A DNA stretch of 64,000 nucleotides from Micromonospora sp. C31 (GTDB lineage Bacteria > Actinomycetota > Actinomycetes > Mycobacteriales > Micromonosporaceae), in the NCBI RefSeq assembly GCF_018070575.1, contig NZ_JAGPXN010000005.1, positions 62,001 to 126,000 on the forward strand. Direction: 5' to 3'. Below the pieces are notes generated by a model. The model did not search any database. It was not told the DNA's origin and was given only the letters and a program-made list of their open reading frames with translations. Each line of letters begins with the position of its first letter. The stretch's first letter is position 1. Below are positions 26,346 to 35,197 of the stretch, piece by piece. Position numbers and translations under genes: made by a program.

Positions 26346-27344
26346 TCAACGCCTCTCCCCGTCGTCGCTGCCGGGGGCAGCGGTACCGAACAGCTTCACG
26401 AAGACGAAGGCGATGATCGCCACGGTGAGGAAGATCAGCACCGACATCGTCGACCCGATGCCGAGGTTCAGGCCCCGGATCAGGTTGTTGTAGGCGAGCA
26501 TCGACACCGACGAGGTCTCGTTGCCGCCAGCGGTCAGCACGAAGATGTTGTCGAACACGCGGAACGCGTCCAGGGTGCGGAACAGCAGCGCGACCAGGAT
26601 CGCCGGCTTCATCACCGGCAGCATCACCCTGGTGAACCGCTGCCAGGAGGTGGCACCGTCGGTGGAGGCGGCCTTGAGCAGGTCCTCCGGCACCAGGGCC
26701 AGGCCGGCCATGAGCAGCAGCGCCATGAAGGGCGTGGTCTTCCAGATCTCGGCGAGCATGATGATCGCCAGCGAGCTGGCCCGCTCCGTCAGCGGCGCGC
26801 CGTCGCTCAACAGGTTGGCCAGGTAGCCGGTGCCGGGCGTCCACGCGTACCGCCAGGAGAAGGCCGCGACGACCGTGACGATGCCGTACGGGATCAGCGC
26901 GGAGGTGCGCACCAGGCCCCGGCCGACCAGCGTGCGGTGCATGATCAGTGCCAGGCCCATGCCGAGCACCAGCTCGACGGCGACGGTGACCACCGTGATC
27001 AGCGCGGTGACCCCGAACGCCGTCCACCAGAACTCGTTGGTCAGCACGGTGACGTAGTTCTCCAGCCCGACGAACTCGCGCTCGGCGGGGAAGCGCAGGT
27101 CGTAGCGCTGCAACGACAGCCAGACCGAGTAGATGATCGGGTACGCCGTCACCAGCAGCATGACCAGCGCGGCGGGCGCGCAGAGCAGCCAGCCCAGCCG
27201 GCGCTCGGCCTTCTTGTTCTCGCTCAGCGGGGCCTTGCGGCCCCGGCCGGCGCGCTGGGCCGGCACCCTGGCGTCCGAGCCGGGCCGGGCGGCCGTCTCG
27301 TCGGCGGCCACGTCGGCGCCCGCGGGGGTGGCGTTGACGCTCAT
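26346..27344 (-). CDS. sugA: Trehalose importer permease SugA
   Basis: A 332-residue MalF-type permease with a charged cytoplasmic N terminus of about 55 residues, then six hydrophobic helices. The EAA loop is [27 protein letters not shown]. It pairs with SugB in the membrane channel. The gene lies 46 bp after lpqY. Confidence 0.9.
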   Translation of the reverse strand: MSVNATPAGADVAADETAARPGSDARVPAQRAGRGRKAPLSENKKAERRLGWLLCAPAALVMLLVTAYPIIYSVWLSLQRYDLRFPAEREFVGLENYVTVLTNEFWWTAFGVTALITVVTVAVELVLGMGLALIMHRTLVGRGLVRTSALIPYGIVTVVAAFSWRYAWTPGTGYLANLLSDGAPLTERASSLAIIMLAEIWKTTPFMALLLMAGLALVPEDLLKAASTDGATSWQRFTRVMLPVMKPAILVALLFRTLDAFRVFDNIFVLTAGGNETSSVSMLAYNNLIRGLNLGIGSTMSVLIFLTVAIIAFVFVKLFGTAAPGSDDGERR

Positions 27345-27390
27345 GCCGGCACCTGCCGGCCGTCGGCGTCGAGGTGCCGGGTGCGCTCGC

Positions 27391-28680
27391 TCACGGCAGG
27401 ACCCCCTTCGATTCGAGGGCGTCGGCGATGGCGTCGCGCAGCTCGTCGGCGGTCTGCTGGGGCCGGATCGCCGAGGGCGGCGACAGGATCGCCGACATGA
27501 CGGTGGAGATGCTCTGGTACGCGGGGGTCAGCGGTCGGACCGCCGGCTCCTTGAGTTCTTCGAGGATGGTGTCCCGCATCGGGTACGCCTCGGCCATCTC
27601 CGGGTCGTCGTAGACCTTCTCGATGGTCGGCGGCACACCGTCGTTGACGGCGGAGAACTTCTGGTTCTTCTCGTTACGGATGCAGCGGGCCGCCTCGAAG
27701 GACTCCTCGGGGTGCTTCGAGTAGGCGCTGACCGCCATGTTGATCCCGCCGATGGTGACCTTGCTCGGGGTGTTCTCGTCGACGCCCGGCACGCGCGCCC
27801 AGCCGACCTGCTTCGCCAGCTCCGGGTTGGCCTCCTGCATGGCCGGGTAGACGAACGGCCAGTTGACCTGGAAGGCGCCGTCGCCGGACTGGAACTCCAG
27901 TCGGACCGGGTCCTCGGTGGCGTTGCTGAACGACGGCGACGTCACGCCCGAGGCGGCGAAGCGCTGGAGCTGCTCCAGCGCCCGTACGGTGCCGGCGTCC
28001 ATGACCGCCCGCTTGCCGTCGTCGCTGAGGATCCTGCCGCCGGCGCTCTCGGCGAGGGTGTTGTAGAGGACGACGAGGCCCTCGTACTGGGCGCCCATGG
28101 TGAGCACCCGGTACGGCTTGCCCTGCTGCTTCAGCTCCTGAGCGGAGGAGATCATCTGGTCCCACGTCTTCGGCGGCTGCGGCACGAGGTCCTTGCGGTA
28201 CCAGAGCAGCTGGACGTTGGTGTTCTTCGGTGCGCCGTAGAGTTTGTCCTCGTAGCGGGCCGTCTCCAGCGGGCCGGCGAGGGTGCCCCGCTCGACCTCG
28301 GCCCGGTCCTGCCCGGTCCACTCCCTGATCCAGTCGGCGCTGGCGAACTCCTGGGTCCAGGTGACGTCGAGGCCGAGGACGTCCATCCCGCTGTCCCGCG
28401 CGGCCAGCCGGCGGACCATCTGCACCCGTTGGTCGTCGGCCTGCCGGGGCAGCACCCGGTAGACGATCCGGTAGCGTCCCTGGGCCTGCGCGTTGCAGTC
28501 GTCGACGACCTTCTGCAGGTTCTGCTCCGGCGGGTAGTACAGGTTGATCGTGGGCGGACCGCCGTCCTCGCCGGATCCGCAGGCGGCCGCCATCGGCGCC
28601 ACCAGCGTCAACGCCGCGGCGGCTGCCGCCGCGCGCACGCGTGGCCGCCGTCGGCGTCGGGCCTCGTCAGGGTCGCTCAT
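27391..28680 (-). CDS. lpqY: Trehalose-binding lipoprotein LpqY
   Basis: A 429-residue solute-binding lipoprotein, first gene of the importer operon. The signal peptide ends in the lipobox MAAAC (C34). It follows mycobacterial LpqY closely over its length: DVLGLDVTWTQEFASADW, the KLYGAPKNTNVQLLWYR segment, KVTIGGINMAV, and the tail AVRPLTPAYQSIS. In Mycobacterium tuberculosis LpqY-SugABC recycles trehalose released from cell-wall glycolipids; here, without mycolates, uptake of environmental or self-released trehalose is more likely. The ATG at 28680 follows GAGGGGAGGG. Confidence 0.9.
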   Translation of the reverse strand: MSDPDEARRRRRPRVRAAAAAAALTLVAPMAAACGSGEDGGPPTINLYYPPEQNLQKVVDDCNAQAQGRYRIVYRVLPRQADDQRVQMVRRLAARDSGMDVLGLDVTWTQEFASADWIREWTGQDRAEVERGTLAGPLETARYEDKLYGAPKNTNVQLLWYRKDLVPQPPKTWDQMISSAQELKQQGKPYRVLTMGAQYEGLVVLYNTLAESAGGRILSDDGKRAVMDAGTVRALEQLQRFAASGVTSPSFSNATEDPVRLEFQSGDGAFQVNWPFVYPAMQEANPELAKQVGWARVPGVDENTPSKVTIGGINMAVSAYSKHPEESFEAARCIRNEKNQKFSAVNDGVPPTIEKVYDDPEMAEAYPMRDTILEELKEPAVRPLTPAYQSISTVMSAILSPPSAIRPQQTADELRDAIADALESKGVLP

Positions 28681-28901
28681 CACCCCTCCCCTCGTGTCGG
28701 CCGAAGGCCGGGGCAAGGCTGCGGGCCCCGGCGTACGGCGGGCCGTGCGGGCCGTCTGATCAGCGGTTCCGCCCGCCCGGACGTTTCGTGGCCTGAACAC
28801 TGCCCGACCTGCGAAGTTGCGAAACCTGGCGCTGCTGGGACGGCGCCGAAAGCGTCGCCTGTGACGCGGATCACCGCCGTGCGGGCCGGGCCGACCGCCC
28901 T

Positions 28902-28913
28902 TAGGCTCGGCCG
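28902..28913 (+). promoter_or_regulatory. -10 box of leaderless DsbA-like gene
   Basis: TAGGCT (28902-28907) followed by six bases and the ATG at 28914; no ribosome site is present. Confidence 0.4.
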
Positions 28914-29492
28914 ATGGACGCCACCTTCTTCCTGGATCCCGCCTGCCCCTGGACCTGGCGCACCTCCCGCTGGCTGGTCGCCGTCGCCGACGCCCGGGGC
29001 CTGCACATCGAGTGGCGGGCGTTCAGCCTCGCCATCCTGAACGCCGGGCGGGTGCCGCCGGAGCACGCCGACGCGATGACCGCCTCCAGCCGGGCGCTGC
29101 GGCTGGTGGAGGCGCTGCGCGCCGAGAGCCGCCACGACGACGTCGCGCGCTTCTACGCCGAGACCGGCGCCCGCAGCCACGACGCGGGCAACCCGCTGTC
29201 GGCGAGGATCGTGGACGCGGCCGTCGAGGCGGCGGGCCTGGGGGCCGCCGCGCCGGCCCTCGACGACGAACGCTGGGACGAGGCGGTACGCGCATCGCAC
29301 GCCCTGGCGTACGCCTCGGCCGGCCCGGACATCGGCGCGCCGGTGCTCATGGTGCCGGGCGCCGAGCGAGGCATCCACGGCCCGATCCTCACCGAGGTCC
29401 CCGGCACCGACGACGCCCTGACCATCTGGGACTCGCTGCTGCCCCTGATCCGGATGCCCGCCTTCCACGAGGTCAAGCGCGCCCGCCACTGA
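28914..29492 (+). CDS. Rv2466c-like mycothiol-dependent DsbA-family protein
   Basis: A 192-residue thioredoxin-fold protein of the DsbA/2-hydroxychromene isomerase type. It matches mycobacterial Rv2466c, the mycothiol-dependent nitroreductase, in the start (FFLDPACPWTW against the family CPWCW), in SLAILN, in GNPLSARI and in the FHEVKR tail. The active site is CPWT: Cys11 is kept but the second Cys is Thr14. That suggests a monothiol mechanism or loss of disulfide exchange. It is divergent from lpqY. Confidence 0.85.
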   Translation: MDATFFLDPACPWTWRTSRWLVAVADARGLHIEWRAFSLAILNAGRVPPEHADAMTASSRALRLVEALRAESRHDDVARFYAETGARSHDAGNPLSARIVDAAVEAAGLGAAAPALDDERWDEAVRASHALAYASAGPDIGAPVLMVPGAERGIHGPILTEVPGTDDALTIWDSLLPLIRMPAFHEVKRARH

Positions 29493-29705
29493 CCGCCACC
29501 GCGCGGGCGTCCCACCGGGTGAGCGGAGAGCTACCCAGGGGCGGGCCGGTCCGCTAGCGTTTTCCTGGCTTCGCAGCCAGCGCGTTCGCCGCCGACGTCG
29601 ACACGCCTCCGACCGCCCGCCCCGCCCCGATCGGCTGGTTCTCGCGGGAACCTCCCTCCACCGCCGGGCCGGTTGGGCAGGATCGTCCCCAACGAGGAGG
29701 TCGTC

Positions 29706-30137
29706 GTGCAGGACACCCGCGCTCTCGCCCTGACGTTCGAGGTGAGCGGCCTGCCACCGGTGAAGACCGAGGCGCTGTCCATCTTCGCCGCCGGCCACCG
29801 GCAGGCGACGAGGGTCCGCGCCCTGCTCCAGGCGGCCTGCGCCGCGGCCCAGCGCACCGGCTGGACCCCGCTGGCCGGGCCGGTCGAGGTGGACCTCGTG
29901 CTGGGCTGCCCGCCGGGGCACCGCACCTCCGACGCCAGCAGCCTGCTCGGCGGGGTGTGCGCGGTGCTCCAGGACAAGAAACGGGTGGCCAGCATCGGCC
30001 TGGCGCACCTCGGCGTGCTGGTGGACGTCGCCCTCTACGACGACGACCGGCAGATCCGCCGGCTGTCGTACGCGGAGCAGCCGGCCGAGGACTTCTCGTA
30101 CCAGGTCCGGGTGGCCGCCGTACCGAACGTGGTTTGA
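29706..30137 (+). CDS. Uncharacterised protein with RusA-like pattern
   Basis: A 143-residue protein. The arrangement of a first strand ending LTFEVSGLPPVK, a helix, GPVEVDLVLGCPPGH, the segment SDASSLLGGVCAVLQDKK and VALYDDDRQIRRLSYAEQ resembles the RusA Holliday-junction resolvase fold, in which acidic residues at the SDASS-like and YDDD positions bind metal. The likeness is at pattern level only. The GTG at 29706 has a strong GAGGAGG five bases upstream. It is followed by a small conserved-looking gene, with no phage genes nearby. Confidence 0.6.
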   Translation: MQDTRALALTFEVSGLPPVKTEALSIFAAGHRQATRVRALLQAACAAAQRTGWTPLAGPVEVDLVLGCPPGHRTSDASSLLGGVCAVLQDKKRVASIGLAHLGVLVDVALYDDDRQIRRLSYAEQPAEDFSYQVRVAAVPNVV

Positions 30138-30184
30138 CCGACGGACGCGGTGGGGTACCGCGGACGCCGACGAAGGGAGCGCCG

Positions 30185-30460
30185 ATGTCGGAGCCACATG
30201 TCACGCTGGACCCTCGCGGGTTGGATCCCGTGCAGCAGAAGCTGCGGGGCCCGCTGGAGGACCAGCTGACCTCGGCGCTGCAGGCCGCGACGGAACGGGT
30301 CAGCGCCAGCTACGCCGGCGAGCCGGTGGAGCAGGTCTGCCAGCGGCTGCTCGACGAGACGCGCTCCGGGCTGCATCCCGACATCGCCGCCGGCTTCAAC
30401 CCCGACATGGACGAGTTCTGCCGGGTGGCGGTGGCGATCGTGCGTGGCGAGGCATCCTGA
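30185..30460 (+). CDS. Small hypothetical protein
   Basis: A 91-residue soluble, mostly helical protein (PLEDQLTSALQAATERVSASYAG, VEQVCQRLLDETRSGL). I do not recognise a domain. A ribosome site (AAGGGAG) fits the ATG. It follows the RusA-like gene by 47 bp and may be co-transcribed. Confidence 0.7.
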   Translation: MSEPHVTLDPRGLDPVQQKLRGPLEDQLTSALQAATERVSASYAGEPVEQVCQRLLDETRSGLHPDIAAGFNPDMDEFCRVAVAIVRGEAS

Positions 30461-30961
30461 GACGGGTCGTTCGGGGCCCGGTATTCCGTTCGGGATCGCC
30501 AACTTCAAGCTCGTTCCCGCCGCGCTCTGGCCCCTCGGACGTGAGGTCGTCGACGCCGCGTGACGAGTCCGGCCACCGGGTGGGTGTCAGGACCGGGGCC
30601 GCAACTCCCCGGTCCTGCCCCCAGCCGTCCGGCGTGGTGGCGGACGCGCCGGATGAGCGCGTGGGCGTGGCACGTCGCCCACGCCGGGCTCAACACGGCG
30701 AGCCAGCCGCCTGCACTCAGCTCCATGGTGCCCACCTACCGGACTTCGGCGCGCTCCCGATTCACCCCGAGGAGCCGTGAGCGCCGGATCAGGCTAGGCG
30801 TCCGTCGGCGGGCCCTACAAGGACGAGCCGGGCCGTCCGGCGGTGATTTCGGTCGAGGGGAAAAAGCGGCATGACGACGTAACACAGCCCTACCGACCAG
30901 CGCTGTTTCCCGTCGAAGGCCACCACTGCGTTCCGCGCTCCGGCCGGAGCCCCGTAGCGGC
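30461..30961. other. Gap without a convincing gene, possible gene remnant
   Basis: About 500 bp between the small hypothetical gene and the HAD gene. The GC content drops in 30840-30920. On the minus strand a short frame (about 30922 down to 30789) encodes FDGKQRWSVGLCYVVMPLFP and has a protein-like composition, but no start with a ribosome site and no recognised family. It may be the decayed tail of a lost gene. I see nothing else here. Confidence 0.35.
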
Positions 30962-31669
30962 TCAGAAGTGGTGCAGCAGTTCCGGGAAGGCGGACAGCCG
31001 CAGCACGCCCGGGTCGGTCGGGTCCAGCTCGTCGTGCTCCAGGACCCAGGTGTTGTCGTTGGGGATGAACACGGCGTTGAGCCCGGCGGCGCGCGCGGGC
31101 CGGATGTCGGACTTCGGGGAATTGCCGATCATCCAGGTGACGGCGGGGTCGACGCCGTGCTCCCGGGTCAGCCACCGGTAGGTGTCGACGTCCTTCTTCG
31201 GCACGATGTGCGCGGCCCGGAAGTGGTGCAGCAGGCCGGAGGCGTCGAGCTTGCGCTGCTGCTCCTCGCGTTCGCCCTTGGTCAGCAGCAGCAGGTCGTG
31301 CCGGACGGCCAGGGCGTCCAGCGCCTCGGCCACGCCGGGCATCAGCTCCACCCGGTGCGCGACCAGGGCCGCGGCCAGGTCCTCGATCTCGCGCCGCTCC
31401 GCCTCGGTGGCGGGCCGCTGCCGCAGCCGCTCCAGGCACTCCCCGAGGCTGCGCAGGAACACCTTGCTGCCGTAGCCGTGTGCGACCGCGTTGGCCCGCT
31501 CGATGTCGTCGAGGATGGCCCGCGTCCCGGCCCGGTCGAGGGTCGGATGGTCCAGCCACTCGAGGAAGTCGTCGATCACCCGCTCGAACAGGACGTTGTT
31601 CTCCCAGAGCGTGTCGTCGGCGTCGAAGACGAGCACCTGCCCGTCGCGGCGGCGCATCGCGTTGCCCAT
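30962..31669 (-). CDS. HAD-superfamily hydrolase
   Basis: A 235-residue haloacid-dehalogenase-type phosphatase. Motif I is FDADDTLW, motif II LLLTKG, motif III contains PKKD and motif IV GNSPKSDI. A helical cap lies between residues 25 and 110. It most resembles phosphoglycolate-phosphatase-like enzymes; the substrate is unknown. GGGGAGGAG precedes the ATG. It is a single gene downstream of the TetR gene on the same strand. Confidence 0.88.
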   Translation of the reverse strand: MGNAMRRRDGQVLVFDADDTLWENNVLFERVIDDFLEWLDHPTLDRAGTRAILDDIERANAVAHGYGSKVFLRSLGECLERLRQRPATEAERREIEDLAAALVAHRVELMPGVAEALDALAVRHDLLLLTKGEREEQQRKLDASGLLHHFRAAHIVPKKDVDTYRWLTREHGVDPAVTWMIGNSPKSDIRPARAAGLNAVFIPNDNTWVLEHDELDPTDPGVLRLSAFPELLHHF

Positions 31670-31723
31670 GCCTCTCCTCCCCGGTACCGGCCGGGGCCAC
31701 GGTACTGCCGGCCCGCCGGCCGG

Positions 31724-32374
31724 TCAGCCGGATTTCGGCGGGGTCGGCCCGGCCGCGTCGGACGCCGGGGTCCACGGGCCGGCGAACAGCCCCGACATGA
31801 TCATGTCCTCGCGCTGCTCCTGCCTGTCGGGGCGCAGCCGCCCACCCCGGGTGAGCATGACCGTGCCGTGCAGCAACGCCCAGGCGAGCTCGGCGAGCGT
31901 GTCGGGATCGCGGCCGGCGGCCAGGGGGGCCAGGGCGGCGCGCAGCTCGGCGAAGGCCGCTCCGGGCGCGCCCGGTCCCGGGTCGCGGCCCAGGGTGAGG
32001 TCCGAGGTGTGGGCGAGCATCGCGTCGTAGACCTCGGGACTGGCGTACGCGAAGTCCAGGTAGGCCGCCACCACCGCCGGCCAGTCGCCGCGCCCCGCTG
32101 CGGCGGCCGGGGCTGCGGCGGCCGGGACTGCGGCGGCCCGGGCGGCGGCGAGCGCGGCGGCCAGGTCGGCGAAGCCGCGCACCGCCACGGCGGACATCAG
32201 CGCGGCCGGGTCCGGGAACCGGCGGTAGAGGGCCTCGATGTCGACGCCGGTCCGCTCGGCCAGCCGGCGGTGGGTCACCGTCACCCACCCCTCGGCCTCG
32301 GCCAGCTGCCGGGCGGCGAGCACGACACGCTCCCGCTCGGCCGGGCCGGCGTCTGCTCCGTCTGCTGACGACAC
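31724..32374 (-). CDS. TetR/AcrR-family transcriptional regulator
   Basis: A regulator of about 216 residues. The N-terminal helix-turn-helix (VLAARQLAEAEGWVTVTHRRLAERTGVDIEALYRRF) is typical of TetR; the C-terminal helices form the ligand and dimer domain. The GTG at 32374 lies seven bases after TAGCAT, which suggests a leaderless start. A GTG eight codons upstream (32398) is an alternative. Its target is not evident; the HAD gene downstream on the same strand is one candidate. Confidence 0.85.
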   Translation of the reverse strand: MSSADGADAGPAERERVVLAARQLAEAEGWVTVTHRRLAERTGVDIEALYRRFPDPAALMSAVAVRGFADLAAALAAARAAAVPAAAAPAAAAGRGDWPAVVAAYLDFAYASPEVYDAMLAHTSDLTLGRDPGPGAPGAAFAELRAALAPLAAGRDPDTLAELAWALLHGTVMLTRGGRLRPDRQEQREDMIMSGLFAGPWTPASDAAGPTPPKSG

Positions 32375-32446
32375 CCCGCCGATGCTAGTGACGGTCACCG
32401 GTCGTGCCGGCCTCGCGACGGATTGGCGACTCTGGCACTGCTCGGA

Positions 32447-35155
32447 TCAGCGGCGCAGGGTGAGGATCAGGTCGGCGACCAGGGCCGTCCAGCCGGTCTG
32501 GTGCCAGGCGCCCAGGCCGGCGCCGTTGTCGCCGTGGAAGTACTCCGGGAAGCAGATCAGATCCCGCCAGTCCGGGTGGGTCTGGAAGAGCTGGGCGGCG
32601 CCGTAGATCGGCCGACGGCCCCAGTCGTCGCGGGTGAACAGCGAGATCAGTCGCGCGGAGAGATCGTCGGCGATCTCGTCGAGGGTCCGTTTCACCCCGG
32701 AGCGGGTCGGATACTCCACCTGGAGGTCGTCGCCGAAGAAGGCCGCGTAGTCGCGCAGCGCGCTGATCAGCAGGAAGTTGGTCGGCATCCAGATCGGGCC
32801 GCGCCAGTTGGAGTTGCCCCCGAACAGGCCACTGGTCGACTCGGCCGGTTCGTAGCCGACGCTGAACTCCTGGCCGCCGAGGGTCACCGAGAACGGCTTG
32901 TCGAGGTGGGCGCGCGAGAGCGTACGCAGGCCGTAGTCGGAGAGGAACTCGTCGGTGTCGAGCATCCGGGCGAGCAGCCGGACGATCTGTTCCGGGCCCA
33001 CCATGGACAGCAGTCGGTGCTGCCGGCCGTCGGGCCCCAGGCGCCGGGCGCCGATCACGTCGGCGTACTCGGGGCGGTTGGTCAGGAACCAGCGCAGCCG
33101 GGCGTTCAGCTCGGGCAGCCGGTGCAGGGTGCGGGCGGTGAGCCGGGTGGTGGCGGCCAGCGGCAGCAGGCCCACGACCGAGCGGACCTTCAGGGGCACC
33201 TTCGTGCCGTCGGCGAGCCGCAGCACGTCGTAGAAGAACGCGTCCTCGGCGTCCCACAGGCCCTGCTCGTACGCGGCGGCGGCGATGTAGGCGAAGTGCT
33301 CGAAGAACTTGGTGGCGGTGTCGACCCAGGTGCGGTCGTGCTCGGCCAGCACGACGGCGATGTCGAGCAGGTTCAGCGCGTACATGGCCATCCAGCCGGT
33401 GCCGTCGGACTGCTCCAGCACGCCGGCCACCGGCAGCGCCGCCGAACGGTCGAACGGACCGACGTTGTCCAGCCCGAGGAAGCCGCCCTCGAAGACGTTG
33501 TTGCCGCCGGTGTCCTTGCGGTTGACCCACCAGGTGAAGTTGAGCAGCAGCTTGTGCATCACCCGGGCCAGGAAGTCGTGGTCGCGGCCCCCGTCGATCT
33601 CGAAGACCTTCAGCGCCGCCCACGCGTGCACCGGCGGGTTCACGTCGCCGAACGCCCACTCGTACGCGGGGATCTGGCCGTTGGGGTGCAGGTACCACTC
33701 GCGCAGCAGGAGCAGCAGCTGCTCCTTGGCGAAGCCCGGGTCGACCCGGGCGATGCTGACGCAGTGGAAGGCCAGGTCCCAGGCCGCGTACCAGGGGTAC
33801 TCCCACGGATCCGGCATGGAGATCACGTCGAAGCTCGTCATGTGCCACCAGGCGCTGTTGCGCCCGTGCCGGCGCCCGGACGGCGGCGGCGCGGAGCCGG
33901 GATCGCCCTCCAGCCAGCGCTTGACGTCGAAGTGGTAGAACTGCTTGCCCCACATCAGCCCGGCGATCGCCTGCCGGGCCACCAGGGCCTCGTCCGGGGT
34001 CGCGGCGGCCGGAATCACCCCGGCGAAGAACCGGTTCGCCTCCGCCCGCCGGGCCCACACCACCGCGTCGAAGCCGTCACCGAGGTCCGCGGGCGGCGGC
34101 GGGCTGCCACCGGGCGGCGGGGCGGTGCGGGTCAGCCGCAGCCGGATCCGCCGCTGTTCCCCGGCCGGCACGTCCAGCACGTAGTGCAGCGCGCCCTTGG
34201 TGCCCTCCCGGGCCGGGTTGACCGTCGGGGCCCCGTCGACCACGTGGTCGTTGATGCCGTCCTTCGGGTAGCGGGACCGGCCGGGCAGCCCCCAGAGCCG
34301 CTCGGCGTTGGTGTCGTTGTCGCAGAGCAGCGGCGTGGGCTCCCCGTCGCCCTCGAGCAGCAACTGACCGAGCACCCGGTGCTCGCCGACGAGCCGCGAC
34401 CCCTCGCCGACCAGCCGGGGCACCCGGTCACCGCCGGGCAGCCCCCAGGCCCAGGTGTTGCGGAACCACAGCGTCGGCAGCACGTGCAGGGTGGCCGCCC
34501 GGTCGCCCCGGTTGGCGACGGTGACGACGACGCACAGGTCCGTCGGCGTCGCCTTGGCGTAGTCGACCGTCACCGCCCAGTACCGGTGGTCGTCGAAGAT
34601 GCCGGTGTCGACCAGCTCGTACTCGGTGTCGTCCCGGCCGCGCAGCGCGTTCACCGCGACCAGCTCGTCGTACGGGAAGGCGGCCTGCGGGTAGTGGTAC
34701 CGCCAGCGCATCCACGAGTGGGTGGGGGTGGAGTCCTCGTACCACCAGTACTCCTTGGCGTCCTCGCCGTGGTTGCCGCCGTCGCCGCCGAGGCCGAACA
34801 TCCGCTCCTTGAGGATCGGGTCCCTGCCGTTCCACAGGGCGAGGGCGAAGCAGAACGTCTGCCGGTCGTCGCAGACGCCCGCCATGCCGTCCTCGCCCCA
34901 CCGGTAGGCTCTGGACCGCGCGTGGTCGTGCGGGAAGTAGTCCCAGGCCGTACCGTGCTCGCTGTAGTCCTCCCGTACCGTCCCCCACGCCCGCTCGGAC
35001 AGATAGGGACCCCATGCGCGCCAGTCCTGTGCCCCGGCGTCGGCCTGAGCCAGCCGGAGCCGTTCGGGGTCGGGCGCGTGGTCCTCGGGGGGCGGCACGT
35101 CGGTGATCACTCGCACATCTTCGACGTCGCCGGGAGACTTCACCACAGGAGCCAT
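32447..35155 (-). CDS. GH63-like glycoside hydrolase
   Basis: A 902-residue protein with an (alpha/alpha)6-type catalytic part resembling GH63 enzymes (mannosyl-oligosaccharide glucosidase and bacterial alpha-glucosidase or mannosylglycerate hydrolase relatives). Landmarks: SERAWGTVREDYSEHGTAWDYFPHDHARSRAYRW at the start, FHCVSIARVDPGFAKEQLLLLLREWYLHPNGQIPAYEW in the middle, and SNWRGPIWMPTNFLL near the C terminus. No signal peptide is visible, so it is probably cytoplasmic. The ATG at 35155 is preferred; a GTG 57 bases upstream would overlap the start region of the divergent debranching-enzyme gene. Its neighbours point to alpha-glucan or glucosyl-solute metabolism. Confidence 0.85.
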   Translation of the reverse strand: MAPVVKSPGDVEDVRVITDVPPPEDHAPDPERLRLAQADAGAQDWRAWGPYLSERAWGTVREDYSEHGTAWDYFPHDHARSRAYRWGEDGMAGVCDDRQTFCFALALWNGRDPILKERMFGLGGDGGNHGEDAKEYWWYEDSTPTHSWMRWRYHYPQAAFPYDELVAVNALRGRDDTEYELVDTGIFDDHRYWAVTVDYAKATPTDLCVVVTVANRGDRAATLHVLPTLWFRNTWAWGLPGGDRVPRLVGEGSRLVGEHRVLGQLLLEGDGEPTPLLCDNDTNAERLWGLPGRSRYPKDGINDHVVDGAPTVNPAREGTKGALHYVLDVPAGEQRRIRLRLTRTAPPPGGSPPPPADLGDGFDAVVWARRAEANRFFAGVIPAAATPDEALVARQAIAGLMWGKQFYHFDVKRWLEGDPGSAPPPSGRRHGRNSAWWHMTSFDVISMPDPWEYPWYAAWDLAFHCVSIARVDPGFAKEQLLLLLREWYLHPNGQIPAYEWAFGDVNPPVHAWAALKVFEIDGGRDHDFLARVMHKLLLNFTWWVNRKDTGGNNVFEGGFLGLDNVGPFDRSAALPVAGVLEQSDGTGWMAMYALNLLDIAVVLAEHDRTWVDTATKFFEHFAYIAAAAYEQGLWDAEDAFFYDVLRLADGTKVPLKVRSVVGLLPLAATTRLTARTLHRLPELNARLRWFLTNRPEYADVIGARRLGPDGRQHRLLSMVGPEQIVRLLARMLDTDEFLSDYGLRTLSRAHLDKPFSVTLGGQEFSVGYEPAESTSGLFGGNSNWRGPIWMPTNFLLISALRDYAAFFGDDLQVEYPTRSGVKRTLDEIADDLSARLISLFTRDDWGRRPIYGAAQLFQTHPDWRDLICFPEYFHGDNGAGLGAWHQTGWTALVADLILTLRR

Positions 35156-35197
35156 TCTCGTCGTGGCGTGTCGCACCCCGCCGCCGGTGGAGGAAAG

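Noticed and set aside
28681..28800. Longer LpqY N terminus starting near 28800
   Set aside because: The extra 40 residues precede the signal peptide and would hide it; the ATG at 28680 has a strong ribosome site.
30505..30735. 76-codon minus-strand frame
   Set aside because: No family resemblance, no start signal, and codon pattern not typical of the neighbours.
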